The notes beneath the pieces were generated by a model. That model was given only the letters and a program-made list of their open reading frames with translations, did no database searches and was not told the origin of the DNA. Shown here piece after piece: positions 36,430-47,913 of a stretch of DNA of 64,000 nt (position 1 is the first letter of the stretch; each line of letters begins with the position of its first letter). The DNA is taken from positions 2,232,001 to 2,296,000 of the forward strand of contig OX596334.1 of assembly GCA_951394405.1 (NCBI GenBank). Direction: 5' to 3'. The position numbers and the translations under genes were made by a program. The stretch is from Coprinellus micaceus (taxonomy: Eukaryota > Basidiomycota > Agaricomycetes > Agaricales > Psathyrellaceae).

Positions 36430-38230
36430 ACACCGTCGATTCTTGTGAACTTTTGCGCGACGTGGACTAGAGTACAATGGAAATCAGGTTGGAGAAGGGT
36501 AGCCCTGAATCTCAACTGCGTTTATCTGCAAGCTTACCCGGTTAGCACTCGCCAGTCGGGTGCTACGAGGGTACGTCAGTTGCGCCAAGGTGTACCACGG
36601 TACGGTTTATCCGTGAAATGGTTCATCGCCCTGCTTACCCTGATAACGTTCCCTGGAGGGGATCTGCGAGCGTAGGAGCACCGATACTGGGTGTATCACG
36701 GTAAGCTTGGTTGGTCGGCGTGGTTTCCAGATATATTACACGGATAATGTTTCCCATGGAGAGGCTACGATCGTACCTTTAGCTCTTCCAAGCTTACCAC
36801 CGCAACCCTGGCTGCTCACCGAGTTTTGGTAACGCGTTACCAGGATAGCGTTGCCTCGAGGAGAGCTAGAGTCGCAGTACGAGCACACAGGTGTAGTTCT
36901 GCGTTACCGCCATAGGTTCGGCCCAGGTTTCCACACATCTTACCGGGATGATGTTCGATGGGGGAGAGCTACGAGCGCATACTTGCGCAGTCCTCGATTA
37001 TCACCGTAAGCTTCGCTGCCCACCGGGGTTTCAATAAGCCTTATCCATATAACGCTCTCCTCCCTGTGCCACTGGGTTACGTTTGAAACGGGCCCCCAGC
37101 CTTACCCGGGTAACGCCCTCCCCGAGAGCGCTACGGGGGTACACGATCGACACCGAGGTGTACCACCGTACGGTTGGTGGTTGGTCGGGTTACCCGGAAA
37201 GCTTACCCTGATAGCACTCCCACAGGGAGGGCTACGAGGGTACGACCAGCATGGCCAGCTGTATAACGGTAAGCCTACCCCCTGACCCCATTTTGCGGGA
37301 ACCTTACCCGGGTAACGCCCTCCCCGAGAGCGCTACGGGGGTACACGATCGACACCGAGGTGTACCACCATACGGTTGGTGGTTGGTCGGGTTACCCGGA
37401 AAGCTTACCCTGATAGCACTCCCACAGGGAGGTCTACGAGGGTACGACCAGCATGGCCAGCTGTATAACGGTAAGCCTGGCCCCTGACCCCATTTTGCGA
37501 GAACCTTACCTGGGTAACGCCCTCCCCGAGAGCGCTACGGAGGTACACAATCGACACCGAGGTGTACTGCCGTACGCTTGGTGCTCGGGCGGGCTCGTCG
37601 TCAATCTTACCGGCGTACAAGCCTCGATCCCAGGTGTATCGCAACAAGGTTGGCTGGTGAGACGGTTTCTGGGGGGCCGTACCGTCATAACGCTCGCTCA
37701 ACAAGGACTACAAGAACACGACTACCGCGTTTACGGGCGATAGGGTAAGCTTCTATTTTGGCAGGTTTCTGGAAAGACTTACCCAGATAACACCCTACAG
37801 GTAAGGGTGATAGTCGTACAGAAGGCCCCCCCGAGCGTGTCGCGGTACACCTGGTCGCCGAGTGGGTTCGTCGCAAGGCTTATCCTGGTAATGCTCTCCC
37901 AGGGAGACCAGCGAGCATATTGCGATCGTGGCTGGGATTGACCTTACGGTGATAGGCCCTATCCCGGTGTGAAGACGTTGAGGTTTCTTACCTTCCGTTA
38001 CAGCCTGGCGCTTGAGTTGTACGGTGGTAAACCCCACAGAGGTAAGTGTATGAGGATACGGTCCTACCGGAACCGCGAGCAAGCTGTATGATCATACGAT
38101 TCCTGGCGCCCCATGCCCAAGGTGGAATACAGGTCTTGATACAGTAAACCCACAGAGCCCTATGGTGACAGACCTTACGGAGGGAAGTGTACGAAGATAC
38201 GGTTAGATGAAAATCCAGAGGTGAGGGCAT
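36430..38230 (-). repeat. right array of the 101-bp repeat, inverted, with 202-bp higher-order units
   Basis: Carries the same blocks as the left array on the opposite strand (CTTACCxGGATAACG..CTCC and CTACGAG). The segment starting TTACCCGGGTAACGCCC recurs at 37102, 37304 and 37506, exactly 202 bp or two 101-bp units apart, so here the repeat is organised as a dimer. The inverted arrays bracket the cargo block 20.6-36.4 kb. Confidence 0.82.
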
Positions 38231-38340
38231 CCATATATAGTAGGTGATGGCGTGATCTTCAAGACGTGTTGCGAGGGTTGGGCAAGACGTTGTGTTGTGA
38301 TCCGACAAGGATACGTTCAACGGTTATCTGACAATTCGCG
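38205..38340 (-). repeat. inverted copy of the left subterminal segment
   Basis: Reverse complement of this stretch matches 17650-17779 (shared GAACGTATCCTTG, CTTGCCCAACCCTC, ATCACC/ATCACG and TTTTCATCT). A terminal CCCAGTG motif is not present on its outer side. The true right end of the element is at 54354. Confidence 0.78.
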
Positions 38341-38526
38341 GGAGCTCGCGGGGATTGATGGCGCCTTTCCCTCTTTTCCACACCGCTCTGACCATCCCCA
38401 GGGCCTGCCAGGCCAACGAGCCACATACCTACTTGTCTCTTTATATCTAATTCAAGTATTTGTTCGCCACGCACCATGTTCAAGGCCACGAAATCTGTCT
38501 AAGTCCCTCCTGCTCACACCGTCACC

Positions 38527-38753
38527 ATGGCACGCCAATCAGCACAGGAGCCGGTGCCTCCTGCCCTGCCTGCACCTGCTGTCCCTGGTTATCGAAAGGA
38601 AGACAAGCGATACTGGTGCAACTGCAATCGGCATTGCAATGGCATTATGCAAGAGCGCTCGAGGAAAACCTTTGGGAACCACAAGAAGTACCGCACAGCG
38701 GAGGCACAAGAGCCACAGCAGGCCACAGCCCAGCCGCACCACTGCACGCTCCC
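38527..38753 (+). pseudogene. Plavaka/Tnp2-like gene, 5' fragment
   Basis: Open from MARQSAQEPVPPALPAP through a cysteine cluster (RYWCNCNRHCNGIMQ ... FGNHKKYR) of the type that opens Plavaka-group (CACTA-like) fungal transposases. The frame runs straight into the left end of the nested element at 38754. The expected acidic continuation is found directly after the nested element's right end at 51685. Confidence 0.6.
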
Positions 38754-38848
38754 ATTGTACACAACGGCCTGGATATAATACGCCCCCCATTGTGCACAAC
38801 CTGCGGATATTTCCCTGAGGCTCTGCACCGCAGTCTGCCGTACAACAG

Positions 38849-38890
38849 GTGTACAACGGGTGTACAACGGGTGTACAACGGTTGTATACT
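38849..38890 (+). repeat. three 12-bp units GTGTACAACGGG near the nested left end
   Basis: GTGTACAACGG is repeated three times at 12-bp steps and is followed by GTTGTATAC. These are half-copies of the palindrome that marks the nested element. Confidence 0.65.
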
Positions 38891-38988
38891 AGCTGTCATA
38901 CACGCCCGAATCCGTTCGCCATCAATCCTGATGGCCATCACCTGCACCACCCCTCCCAGCTATTTTTGGCTTTCGTCTCGCCCTTAGG

Positions 38989-39140
38989 CGCCCGCCATTT
39001 CCCGCCCATCCCGTTTGTCCAGACGGAAGCATGATGGGAGGGGAGTGCGCTTCGAAATGATGAACGCCCGCCATTTCCCGCCCATCCCGTTTTGTCCAGA
39101 CGGCCGGAAGCATGATGGGAGGGGAATGCGCTTCGAAATT
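38989..39140 (+). repeat. 76-bp direct duplication
   Basis: Two adjacent copies starting CGCCCGCCATTTCCCGCCC (38989 and 39065) differ at a few bases. They lie between the nested left end and the transposase stop, probably subterminal to the element. Confidence 0.8.
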
Positions 39141-39184
39141 ATGAGCCAAAACATATATTGGATCTATTGCTAACGCACGGGCGC

Positions 39185-42100
39185 TTAGGACTCGTCATCA
39201 GTATTATCGTACGTTTTGCCCGACTCCTCGTCATCTTCGGCCGCTACAACAACTGCATCCCCCCCGTCCGCAGCAGCATCGAGTTCCTCCTCGCCCTTGT
39301 CTGAATCCTCGGGCTGTGGTCCTGGTTGGGTGGCCTCCGGTTGATAGGAATCGTTCCGGGAGCGGTGAGCACGACCGCCGGGATGGATCGGTTTTTTGGG
39401 AATGACAGGCATCTGGAGCAGATCGGGCACCTCATCGGTGCACTCAATCAATGGTGGGCCACCCTCCAATAGAGGTGGCAACCCCTCATGCTGCCTCTTC
39501 GCCTCTTCCAGCAGCCTCGTACGAATACGGGCCTGTCGAACCGCATAAGCGATTTTACCGTGGACGAGTGAGCGAGCATCCTGCTTCTGGAACTCGGTGA
39601 GGGGCGCTCGAACAGCTCCCTGATCCTTATCCTTCTTCGCTTGGAGACGGAGTCGCGCCTCAGCGACGGCGGGTTGCGATCCCGCACGCACTTGCCATCG
39701 CCTGGCGTCCCATGCCCAGAATCGCTCAATCCGTCGCATCTCCTCAGCCAGAATCAGGCACTCCTCCTGCCACCTATGAGCACGGGCCCGGGTCCGGCAA
39801 AACTCCACACGTAAAGCTAGGTTGAATCGACATCAGTTTTGAGTGCGGTGCGTACGAAAACGACAACACACATATGTTTGCCATTTCCTTCGCATCAGCT
39901 CCCACCTGCCAAATCCAAGGGAGGGACTTGACTCCATCCCCAAGAGCTTTCCCATCCGTGCAAGTCAACCCTTTCGCTTCGCCCGACTTCAATTCTCTGA
40001 GAACCTCCATCCACTTTACTTGATCCTGGACGTCATCCAGCGGACCGGCCTCCTCCAGGTATCTCCACAGCAACTTGAGGCGCCGGTGGATATCACGATA
40101 CCGCCGCTTCTCTTCCTTGATCCGGAAACCGATATCCCGCAGAAGCGAGTTGCTCATTGTGAGCATAGCTGTCCCGCGAGTGTATTTCTTCTTGGAGAGG
40201 ACCATGTGGTCTTGTTGAAGCAGCTGGGCGCGGAGCTCCTTCAACGTTGAGTGAGCCTGCGAGATGCGAAATAGGAACTCATACCGCACGAAACGGCGGT
40301 CGCACTTCCTATTCTCGGCAAGGAGATCGGAAGGAAGCTCGAGTTCGATCTTCCAGGGGTCTTCCTCCTCGTCTCCGGACTCAACGGGATCCGATGTGTC
40401 GGTGATGGGATCGGGGATATTGTTGCTCGCCGTATTTCGGTTACTCTCGCTCGCGTCGCCAGGCAGGGTTTCGATGAATATGGTACTGGGGAGGAAGATT
40501 CGGCGCATGTCAATGAAGCTCTTCAGCTTGCGGTGGAGGGCATTGCAGTGTTCTTGCGCTTTGCTGCGATCAAGATCAGAGGAATGATCCCCGAGCTTGC
40601 CGCACTCTAGTTCGACTCGGCGTCTGTCCAACGTGAGCTGAATGGCCTCACCAGCAGAACCTGACTGTTAAACTCACTGCATCTCTTCGATCTCAATCCC
40701 TTCCAAAATAAACAAGCTACCTGTCATCTCCTCATGCAGCCTCTCCACCAGTCCACCCTTTATCGCATCCTGGTCCTCTTTCGAGAGTTTCAACCGGGTC
40801 TGCTTGACATCGATCTCTGACGGGAAACGTAAGAGGATGGTTCGACAAACAACCGCGGCTGAGGACATACTGATTTCTGGGTTCTCGTGAGGGTTAGGCA
40901 AATTTCTATTCCCCTCCCAGCCCCGTACCTTCCCTGTGAAGCTGACCCGGTACTCAGATGGAATCGACCCGGCGAACACCTTGAACGAATTGGTTTGCTT
41001 CGTGGCCATGCCAATTGCAGTACGGCCTTTTTGGGCGGTGTCCTCAGCTGTGTTGTACACAACGAGTCAGCTGATCCTTAGCAGATACAAGCGGGTCCAC
41101 TCACCCATCCAAACACTCTTGTCCCAGTTGATGTCACCGAAGAAGTCGTCGAAGGTGTCACGGCGTTTTCCGGGACCCATCTCCCGAGTGCTCGTCACCA
41201 GATGGTCCGCTGAAGACCACCCTCGCTCGGGGGCTTCCCCGTCTGTCCTTCCAACCCCTGGTGTTAGGTTGAATGAATAATTGATGCGACACGACAAAAC
41301 GTGGGCGGGTGCGTGGAACTTCGGAACACAGAAGATGGGCTTCAGGTTGGGGTTCTCCGAGATGGGATTGGGAGGATAAGCAGAACATCGGGCTCGCAGG
41401 TTCCGTGACCATTGACAAGCAATATCATAAGATATCACCAGAATGCACAGGATAGCAAACCGGAGAGTCGAGAGCACAAAATAGTCCATGTTGATGTATC
41501 TGATAGAAGTGATCAGCCCCATGATCAAATAGAAGCAAAGAAGTGCATACCGCTCGCCCTTCTGCAGGTCACCAGCTCCGCATGGGCGTTTCATGTCATG
41601 GCGAGCACATTGACAAGCGCCTAGGCCGCTCGCCGCCTTCACTCCCTTTCCTTTGCTAACCTGAGCCGACTTAATGGCGTCATGGTTACTGCAGTTACTC
41701 TTCTCTTCCTTCACCTTGCTCTCGTTCTCTTTGAGAAATGCCTTGAATAAGATCTCAGCCACGATGTAAGCGAACCCATGGTTTAGGCCAGGATCGTTCT
41801 CATCACTCGAGCTGCATTTCCGCTTAAGGCGAAAGTTGGCGTCGATTGCGAGGAATAGAGCGTGAATCCACCTGGGCAAGGGTAAGTAAGTGACCTTGCT
41901 TTACTGACGCAGTGCTTTGACTCACAATTGATCCTCTGGGAGCGACTGCCAGTCCTTCGGCATGTTTATCCCAGAGTGTGGACATGCGGGACACAGCACA
42001 GCCAGTTCACCTGCTTCGGTCCCAGCTGTGCCTGTCTCTGCATGGCCCCGACCTCCTCGCTTCAGCATTCGCAGATGCCGGAACAGGTGCACCATACGAT

Positions 42101-43226
42101 TCCACTCTCGGTTTCGCTCCTACGCCACAGTCGTCAGCCGGTTCGAGGTTTAACGAAGCTCGCGGTACCTTTACGGAGAACGTTGTCGTGTTGTCAGTGC
42201 GCCGCCGAATTGCCATAAGGAATTCGTATGCTGATACCTTCCCAGTGAAGGAAAGCATCTGAAAGGTCTCCAAAGCTCGGAAGGTCGCCACGGTTCTAGG
42301 GTTCAAAACCGTTGCAGGAAGAAGCCGCGCTCTCAGAAGCTGTTGGATACGGTCAATGCCCCGATGGCATTGGCAGTAGTCGATCGCCACGACATGGATC
42401 GCATCCGAGTCGATGACGACAAATTCTGCCCCTGGATTGTCTCCACGGTGAGGACAGACCACGCCAGCAGTGTGGCCCAACTGAATCCGCAGTCCAAGGT
42501 CTTTGAGACTGGTTTTTTCGAAACAACCACCCGCCCATGCCTATAGTATCGGTGAGTGGCAATGTCCGAGAGGCTCAGGACATACTGACGAACCTGAATC
42601 CTGTGTAGATATGTCTGCGCATGGCTAGCAACGCAGCAAGACTTGCACCAAAGCGCAGTGGGGTCGCAGTCCATGCATCGGTAAGCGGTACTTTCTGATG
42701 TCGCGATTTTCGTATGACAATCTTTGCAGGTTGCATGTACAAACGCGTCTCCGAGCCCCTCCAGTCGAAGCATCTCATCGAGGAGTGTGTCCATGATGGG
42801 AATGAAGTCCAGGAGAGGACTCTTTCTGGGCTTGCTTTGCGGCTTCGCTTTCGCCTTGCTGGGTTCAACCTTGGATTTGGCCCCGCCAGAATTGGCAGGA
42901 CCACGTGTTTCGTCCTCCAGAAACATAACACCGTCTAGATCGCCTCCTTCGTCCTCGTCCTCGTCGCAGCACCGTGCACGCTTCGCTCCTCCTGTGCCTG
43001 GTAGACCACTACTGAGTCCTCCGATCGTCCTCGACCGTTTCGGAGAGTGGGTTGTCTCGATTGTGCTGCTTGCTACGCTGAGCTTGCCGTTGACCTTAGT
43101 ATAGCTGTCAACCTCCTCAACATGGTGGGCACGCTGAGGGCTAGATCCTGGCCCTTCTGTCTCGGGATCCGAGAAATAGCCAGACCGGGTGAGCTTAGGC
43201 TTTTTGACCCTCCGATTTTTGGGCAT
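39185..43226 (-). CDS. KDZ-superfamily transposase with CxC2 cluster
   Basis: Minus-strand gene, start MPKNRRVKKPKLTRSGYFSD. Order: acidic/basic linker; CxC2 zinc cluster (CKDCHTKIA ... YRCMDCDPTALWCKSCCVASH); GCFEKTSLKDLGLRIQLGH; RIQQLLRARLLPATVLNPRT and RALETFQMLSFTGKVSAYEF; TDNTTT; then LAVLCPACPHSGINMP and the catalytic core. Acidic residues are kept: D in LAIDANFRLKRK, D in VISYDIACQW and E in RTDGEAPERGW, followed by STREMGPGKRRDTFDD. The C-terminal ~450 residues are helical and end acidic (DDEESGKTYDNTDDES). At least six introns give an unbroken frame. One intron (41052-41063) contains the element's palindrome. It should catalyse nested-element mobility, binding the repeated palindromes being a reasonable guess. 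Confidence 0.88.
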
Positions 43227-44201
43227 TTTGAGGCGAGGCAAGGGTGAGTAGGGATGCCCCAGGGAACGCTGCATGTATTTACCCGTCTGCCTACCCCAGA
43301 CCTACGTTGCTGGACTTCGTGTATCTCCTGGTCTTTCTCGCTTCCTACAGCATGTTCCTCACTGCAAGTGTTGTGCACAACGGACCGAATGGTATTTACT
43401 GGTGGAATTCCAATCAGAAAACCATTCAAAAATCGAAGCGCACGCAAATATGTACATTGGCCGCAGCTCCTCCTCTCATCGCCAGAGGGAATCCCCCCAC
43501 ATCCGGAAATACCGCAGTAAGTGACAGCAACTGTTCACATCCGCCTCGGTATGTTTTTCGACTGCACCGCAGCCAAGCCAAGCATCCTCAAGTGTACCGA
43601 ACACTCTCCCACCCACTACTACCCGACTTCCTTTTGATAACCAGAGTCTCCGCCCTTGTTCCCGCATCACCATGACCTGCTGCGGTTAAAAGCTATCACC
43701 GCGCCTCATTTCATTAATATTTCCAGCCTCCCTACGAGTCTCCCGTTGTCATCCAGCCATTCCTTCGTTGTGCACAAGGCTCTGGTAAGAGCCATCGGCT
43801 GCGCACAACAGCTCCGCGCCTTGTAATGATATGCCACCTCTCCGTCCATTAAACTGGCTTCCTAAACGTCTTCGCGAAGCCACAGGGTATGTGCGGCACC
43901 CTGTTATCGGTAAAGCCGACGTTCTAGATCCCCGTGAAGCCATTGGTTGTGTACAACGGCTTAATATCCGCCAAAATGAAACATCCAGGACTTCGCGAAG
44001 CTGCCGGACACAGGCGATACCCTGCTATCACCGATGGTTGTGTACAACGCCGTGAATGGAGCCATTTGTGTGTATGATAACCGTTGGAACCATTGCGCGT
44101 AGATGGCATGGAAGGCGGACTTGAAAGAGGATATCAAGAGATATATTCTGTTACAGACATGGGCTAAGTAAATAGGTATAGCTATCAGACGCGTAGATAG
44201 A
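43227..44201. other. palindrome-rich spacer in the nested element
   Basis: Holds GTTGTGCACAAC-type palindromes at 43370, 43767, 43946 and 44037 and otherwise only short frames. It includes the upstream region of the minus-strand transposase. Confidence 0.55.
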
Positions 44202-45060
44202 TTAAAGCTCATCCTCGTTAATCGCTTCCAAGTCTATCACCTTGTCATCGATCCAGCTGAGGTCGAGAACCACTGGCGGCCCATCCTGACGGTGAGGGAC
44301 CCCACTGCTATCGTCGTCGCTTTCATCGCTCTCGCTGCTTTTGTCCTGATGGCGGCGGGCCATGGCCTGGTGTGCTCGATTGTTCGATGGGCCGGGTGTG
44401 GGGGAGCGACGAACTTGAGGAACATCAACTCCCATTCCACGCATCCTGCTCTCGTAGTCATATTGTGACTGCTGTGAGAGCATCTGCGCCTAATGGGAGG
44501 GGTTAGATGTTACCCCGGCGTCGAACAAGTCACTTACTCCAACATCGTCAAACTGCATGCTTGACAGCGCGAACATGTGCTCCCAATGCAGATAGGGCCG
44601 GACTTGTTGGCATGCAGGGACTGCAGCCGCCTCCTCGAGGTCATGGAGGACATCCTAAATGACCATGAGCGAACAGTATCAAGAGAGAGATCGCGCCTTC
44701 CCGCTTTGAGGTCAGCGTACCACCCCCCCAGATTGGGGGTATTGTACAATGGCCACCGAACAAGATAGCGCGCGAGTATTTGATTCCAAAGCTCGATGTC
44801 CTGGCCTGAACTGTGTGCTTGGGCAACAAAGAATGCGCAGATAGAGATGAAGCGTCGTTGCAAAGGGTCACGAAGCCTCGTTCCCTCCTGGACGTAGCCG
44901 GTCAACAAGCTGTTCGGCAACTAAAGCGACGGGCGCTTACCGCTGCGGCGTGGAAGTAAGCATGAGCTGCATACGCAGGAGGTGGAGCCATTTGTGGAAT
45001 GGGAGGGAGGAAAACACCTTGGGGGAAATCCGGGGTGTTCTCTGCAACGCTGGCAGCCAT
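44202..45060 (-). CDS. acidic-tailed cargo protein, unknown function
   Basis: Starts MAASVAENTPDFPQGVFLPP. After an intron it reads LPNSLLTGYVQEGTRLRDPLQRRF...FFVAQAHSSGQDIELWNQILARYLVRW. A further spliced part gives DVLHDLEEAAAVPACQQVRPYLHWEHMF, then QMLSQQSQYDYESRMRGMGVDVPQV. The C-terminus is Ser/Asp-rich (SSESDESDDDSSG) and ends DLEAINEDEL. The predominantly helical middle and acidic tail suggest a protein-interaction role. Family not recognised. The donor of the third intron is uncertain. Confidence 0.5.
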
Positions 45061-45369
45061 TGTGGTTCAAGTAAACGGTAGGAGACAAAGAAGTTGAACG
45101 CCCTCCGCTCGAACGCTTACCTCACCCATCATTAGCATGCGGAAACCCCTCGCGAAGGCTAGGATATTCAGCGGGGGTTCGTTTGAGGGGAGACCAGCAG
45201 CATTTGAGGGTATTTAAAATTTACCATAAATCTGTAAAATTCCATTTCGTCCGACATAGTACTTTATCCGAGCGTAACACATTGTGTACAAGGCGCTTGA
45301 ATTATGGTCAAACCATGTCAGTTCTCGAGGCATCAACTTATTGCTAGAAGCGCCTTCAACGCAGCCACC

Positions 45370-46126
45370 ATGGTAAAGGGTAGACCACCGCTTTATAAGA
45401 CCGCAGAAGAAAGGCTCCAGGCAAATAGGGCTAAGGCTAAGCGAAGTTACGAGAAGTATGTATTATTTTCCCGTTCAAAAGTGCCCAATTGCTGACTGGG
45501 GACGGTGTGGTAGGCGGAAGGACAGCATCAACCGCCGCAAGTGCGAGAAGCGACGAGAGCTTAACCCTGAGCTTGCGTGAGTGTCCTCTGAAGCCACCTG
45601 CCCATTAGATCTTATTAACATAGATCAGAGCTAAGAAACCCCTGCCTCCGCTCATCCCCAAATCCAAGTAAGTAATCACCTAGTGGCCGGGGAGTAATCT
45701 CGAGCTCAAAGGATGTTCAGAAAGAAGGGGAAGAAAGTCGAGCCAATTGAATTCTGGATGAAGCGCACAGAGAGGATCCCAGAGCTATTTCAAGAGCTAC
45801 TGGGAACTTGCACCGCTCCAGAATTCCTCACTCAGATTGTTCGAGACTATGAGATTCAACACCGCAACAATGCCACAGAGGAGGATTGCCGAGCGGATAT
45901 CGAGCGCTACCTCAACGAAATTACCGAGCTGCAGAAAAAGCTTTCTCTCTACTTCGACCGTTTCTTGAACATCGTTGGACTTGGAAAAGAGACCTCACGT
46001 GTTAACGAGATAGCCGCAGACATTCGTCGAGTCGAATTATCTTTGCAGGATCTATTGGTCGACATATTGGGTGATCCGGATGCGGTGGCACGCCAAATCC
46101 GGCTAGGGAAGCTTACATTTGGGTAG
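45370..46126 (+). CDS. small basic cargo protein (relative of the 27512 gene)
   Basis: Starts MVKGRPPLYKTAEERLQANR in good context (CACCATGG). It is spliced at SYEK to RKDSINRRKCEKRRELNPEL and continues AKKPLPPLIPKS and RKKGKKVEPIEFWMKRTERI. The C-terminal ~120 residues are helical (EFLTQIVRDYEIQ ... NEITELQKKLSLYFDRFLNI). The opening (GRPPLYKTAEE...NRAKAKRSYEK) resembles AT-hook-like small proteins often seen near agaric transposons. Same plan and first intron position as the 27512 gene in the outer element. Function unknown; DNA binding is likely from the basic N-terminus. Confidence 0.6.
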
Positions 46127-46653
46127 ATAGTTTTTGCCGACAGCTCCGAGCCTCACCCACTATATACAAGTAGTCCCTGGTCATATGTGCGGTTGTGGAG
46201 AATGACACAGGCCAATCATGTCTTTCCGACCATTCAAGACATCGATCCGCATCGTTGTGGGCAATGTTCGGGTAATGAGTCTCGTTGTGTACAACCAGAG
46301 TCGGGACGGCTTGCATGCACGTCATTTCCTTTGAGGTCATTCACCCTCATTTCTCATTCAAGGGATTAGGTGGTATGAAGTTCCTGGAATTCAATTCAAA
46401 ACACTTGCGATCACACGAGAGATGGGGGTAGGGTATCAAAGATAATATTGGTTTTACATTTACGGATAGAGACAGGAGACACGACTGGGTCCGAGCAGAG
46501 CACAACACGACAACAAACACAGCAGACAGACGATGATATTGTACACGGGTCAGAGCAGGGAAGGAGGGCGGTGGTGATGAGGGTGGGGCCAAATGACAAC
46601 AAGAAACAAGATATAGTACAGGGGAAGGCACCCACCAGGCCAAAGTGCGGCGC

Positions 46654-47653
46654 CTAGACACGGCGAACACGGCCTTCAGCCAAGGCCTCGTTGAAGACGG
46701 CCTCAGCAACCTCGAGGGAGGAGTACCTCTTAAAGACGGCACCACTCACTCCGGTGACGAGGGGGGCGACGACGTGCCTACCAGACTGTTAGAGGGAAGG
46801 ATAGTGACTAAGAGGAAAGTGCTTACCAGTCGTCGAAGATGCCAACCTCACGGCCAACGGTGACGACGTAGTAGTGGGTCGCAGTCGGGCGAAGGTTCCA
46901 TTCGTTGCAGGAACCACACAAGAACCCTGTGGAGTTGATACCCCCGCTGACAACACCGCCCTCCCCACGAGACGAGGCCGAGCACGCAGGAGCAGCGACG
47001 GCACCCTTACCTTTGATGACAGGTTGGGCGGCAGCGTGGACGCCGGTGGAAGTGGCAACTGCAGTGCCTCCACCCCCGGAGGAAGCAGCGGAGCCACCAG
47101 TGCCGGTGACGTTCCCTCCGAGGACGGCGGGAGCACGGGGAGGATCAACTTAGGAAGACATGTCAGTGTACCGTCGGTAAGGTCTAAAAAGGAAAGAGAA
47201 CTTACCCTCGGCGGGGTTGACACCGAGAGCGAGGAGAGCTTGGACAACGATAGCACGGGTGAGACGATTGCCCCCATTGGCAGAGGTGTTCTGGGTCGCT
47301 GTGGCGGTGTCCTGAGTAGCAGGGGCTGCATCGGCCTGACGAGCGGAGGCCTCAATGGTCTGGGAGGGGGAGACCTCGGCGGTGGGGACCTCAGAGCACG
47401 GAGCAGGGTCAGGGACGTGGGCAGCGGGAGTGGTGACCTCGGTGGTGTTGGCGTTGGCGTTGGCGTTGGCCTCCGCCGGTACATCCTGTTCTTCTACGAC
47501 ATGATATCAGGATGTGCAACAACATGGAAGGCAACCGATCGACTTACCCGCAACCATCCTCTCGTGAGGGGAGCGAACCTCAATCCCGAGGCTGTGGAGG
47601 ATGTCGACGAGCTCGTCGAGGTCGGTTTGGGTGATGTTCTTGGTCATGGCCAT
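46654..47653 (-). CDS. RNase H1 N-terminal/viroplasmin-domain protein (cargo)
   Basis: Minus-strand gene starting MAMTKNITQTDLDELVDILH. A second exon is an Ala/Asn/Thr-rich linker; the third holds GGTAVATSTGVHAAAQ and GFLCGSCNEWNLRPTATHYYVVTVGREVGIFDDW; the last gives VAPLVTGVSGAVFKRYSSLE..AEAVFNEALAEG and ends RVRRV. The YYVVxxGRxxGIF..W..V.P.V.GVSGA.FKRY pattern is the compact RNase H1 N-terminal (caulimovirus viroplasmin) fold, which in RNase H1 binds RNA-DNA hybrids or dsRNA. No RNase H catalytic domain follows. It may bind nucleic acid only. It is carried inside the nested element. Confidence 0.75.
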
Positions 47654-47913
47654 GGTGATAGTGCTAGCAGGTGTAATCGTTGGGGGTAAGAAAGAGACGA
47701 GGAGGGGACAGGAATTGTAGGGCTCACTATTTATGACGGGGATGTTGGGTTTCGGGAGTTGCCGAGAGGCGATCTGCGCTCGACCCCATGGCCTCGTGAA
47801 TCTCTTGAAGGGGGCGGGAGAAGAAATGCCATCGGTCATGCGACCATAGAGATACCCGCATTCATTTTTCTCTTCCCCATTGCCCCCCAGAGGCCCAGCC
47901 CATCCCGCCAAAA

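Noticed and set aside
38400..38410. Right end of the outer element at about 38.40 kb
   Set aside because: The subterminal segment is repeated here in inverse, but no CCCAGTGAAA end or CCTCACC duplication occurs. Both are found at 54354.
44037..44048. Right end of the nested element at about 44.05 kb
   Set aside because: A palindrome is present but the inner CTGGxTATAAT block shared by the ends at 38754 and 51684 is absent.
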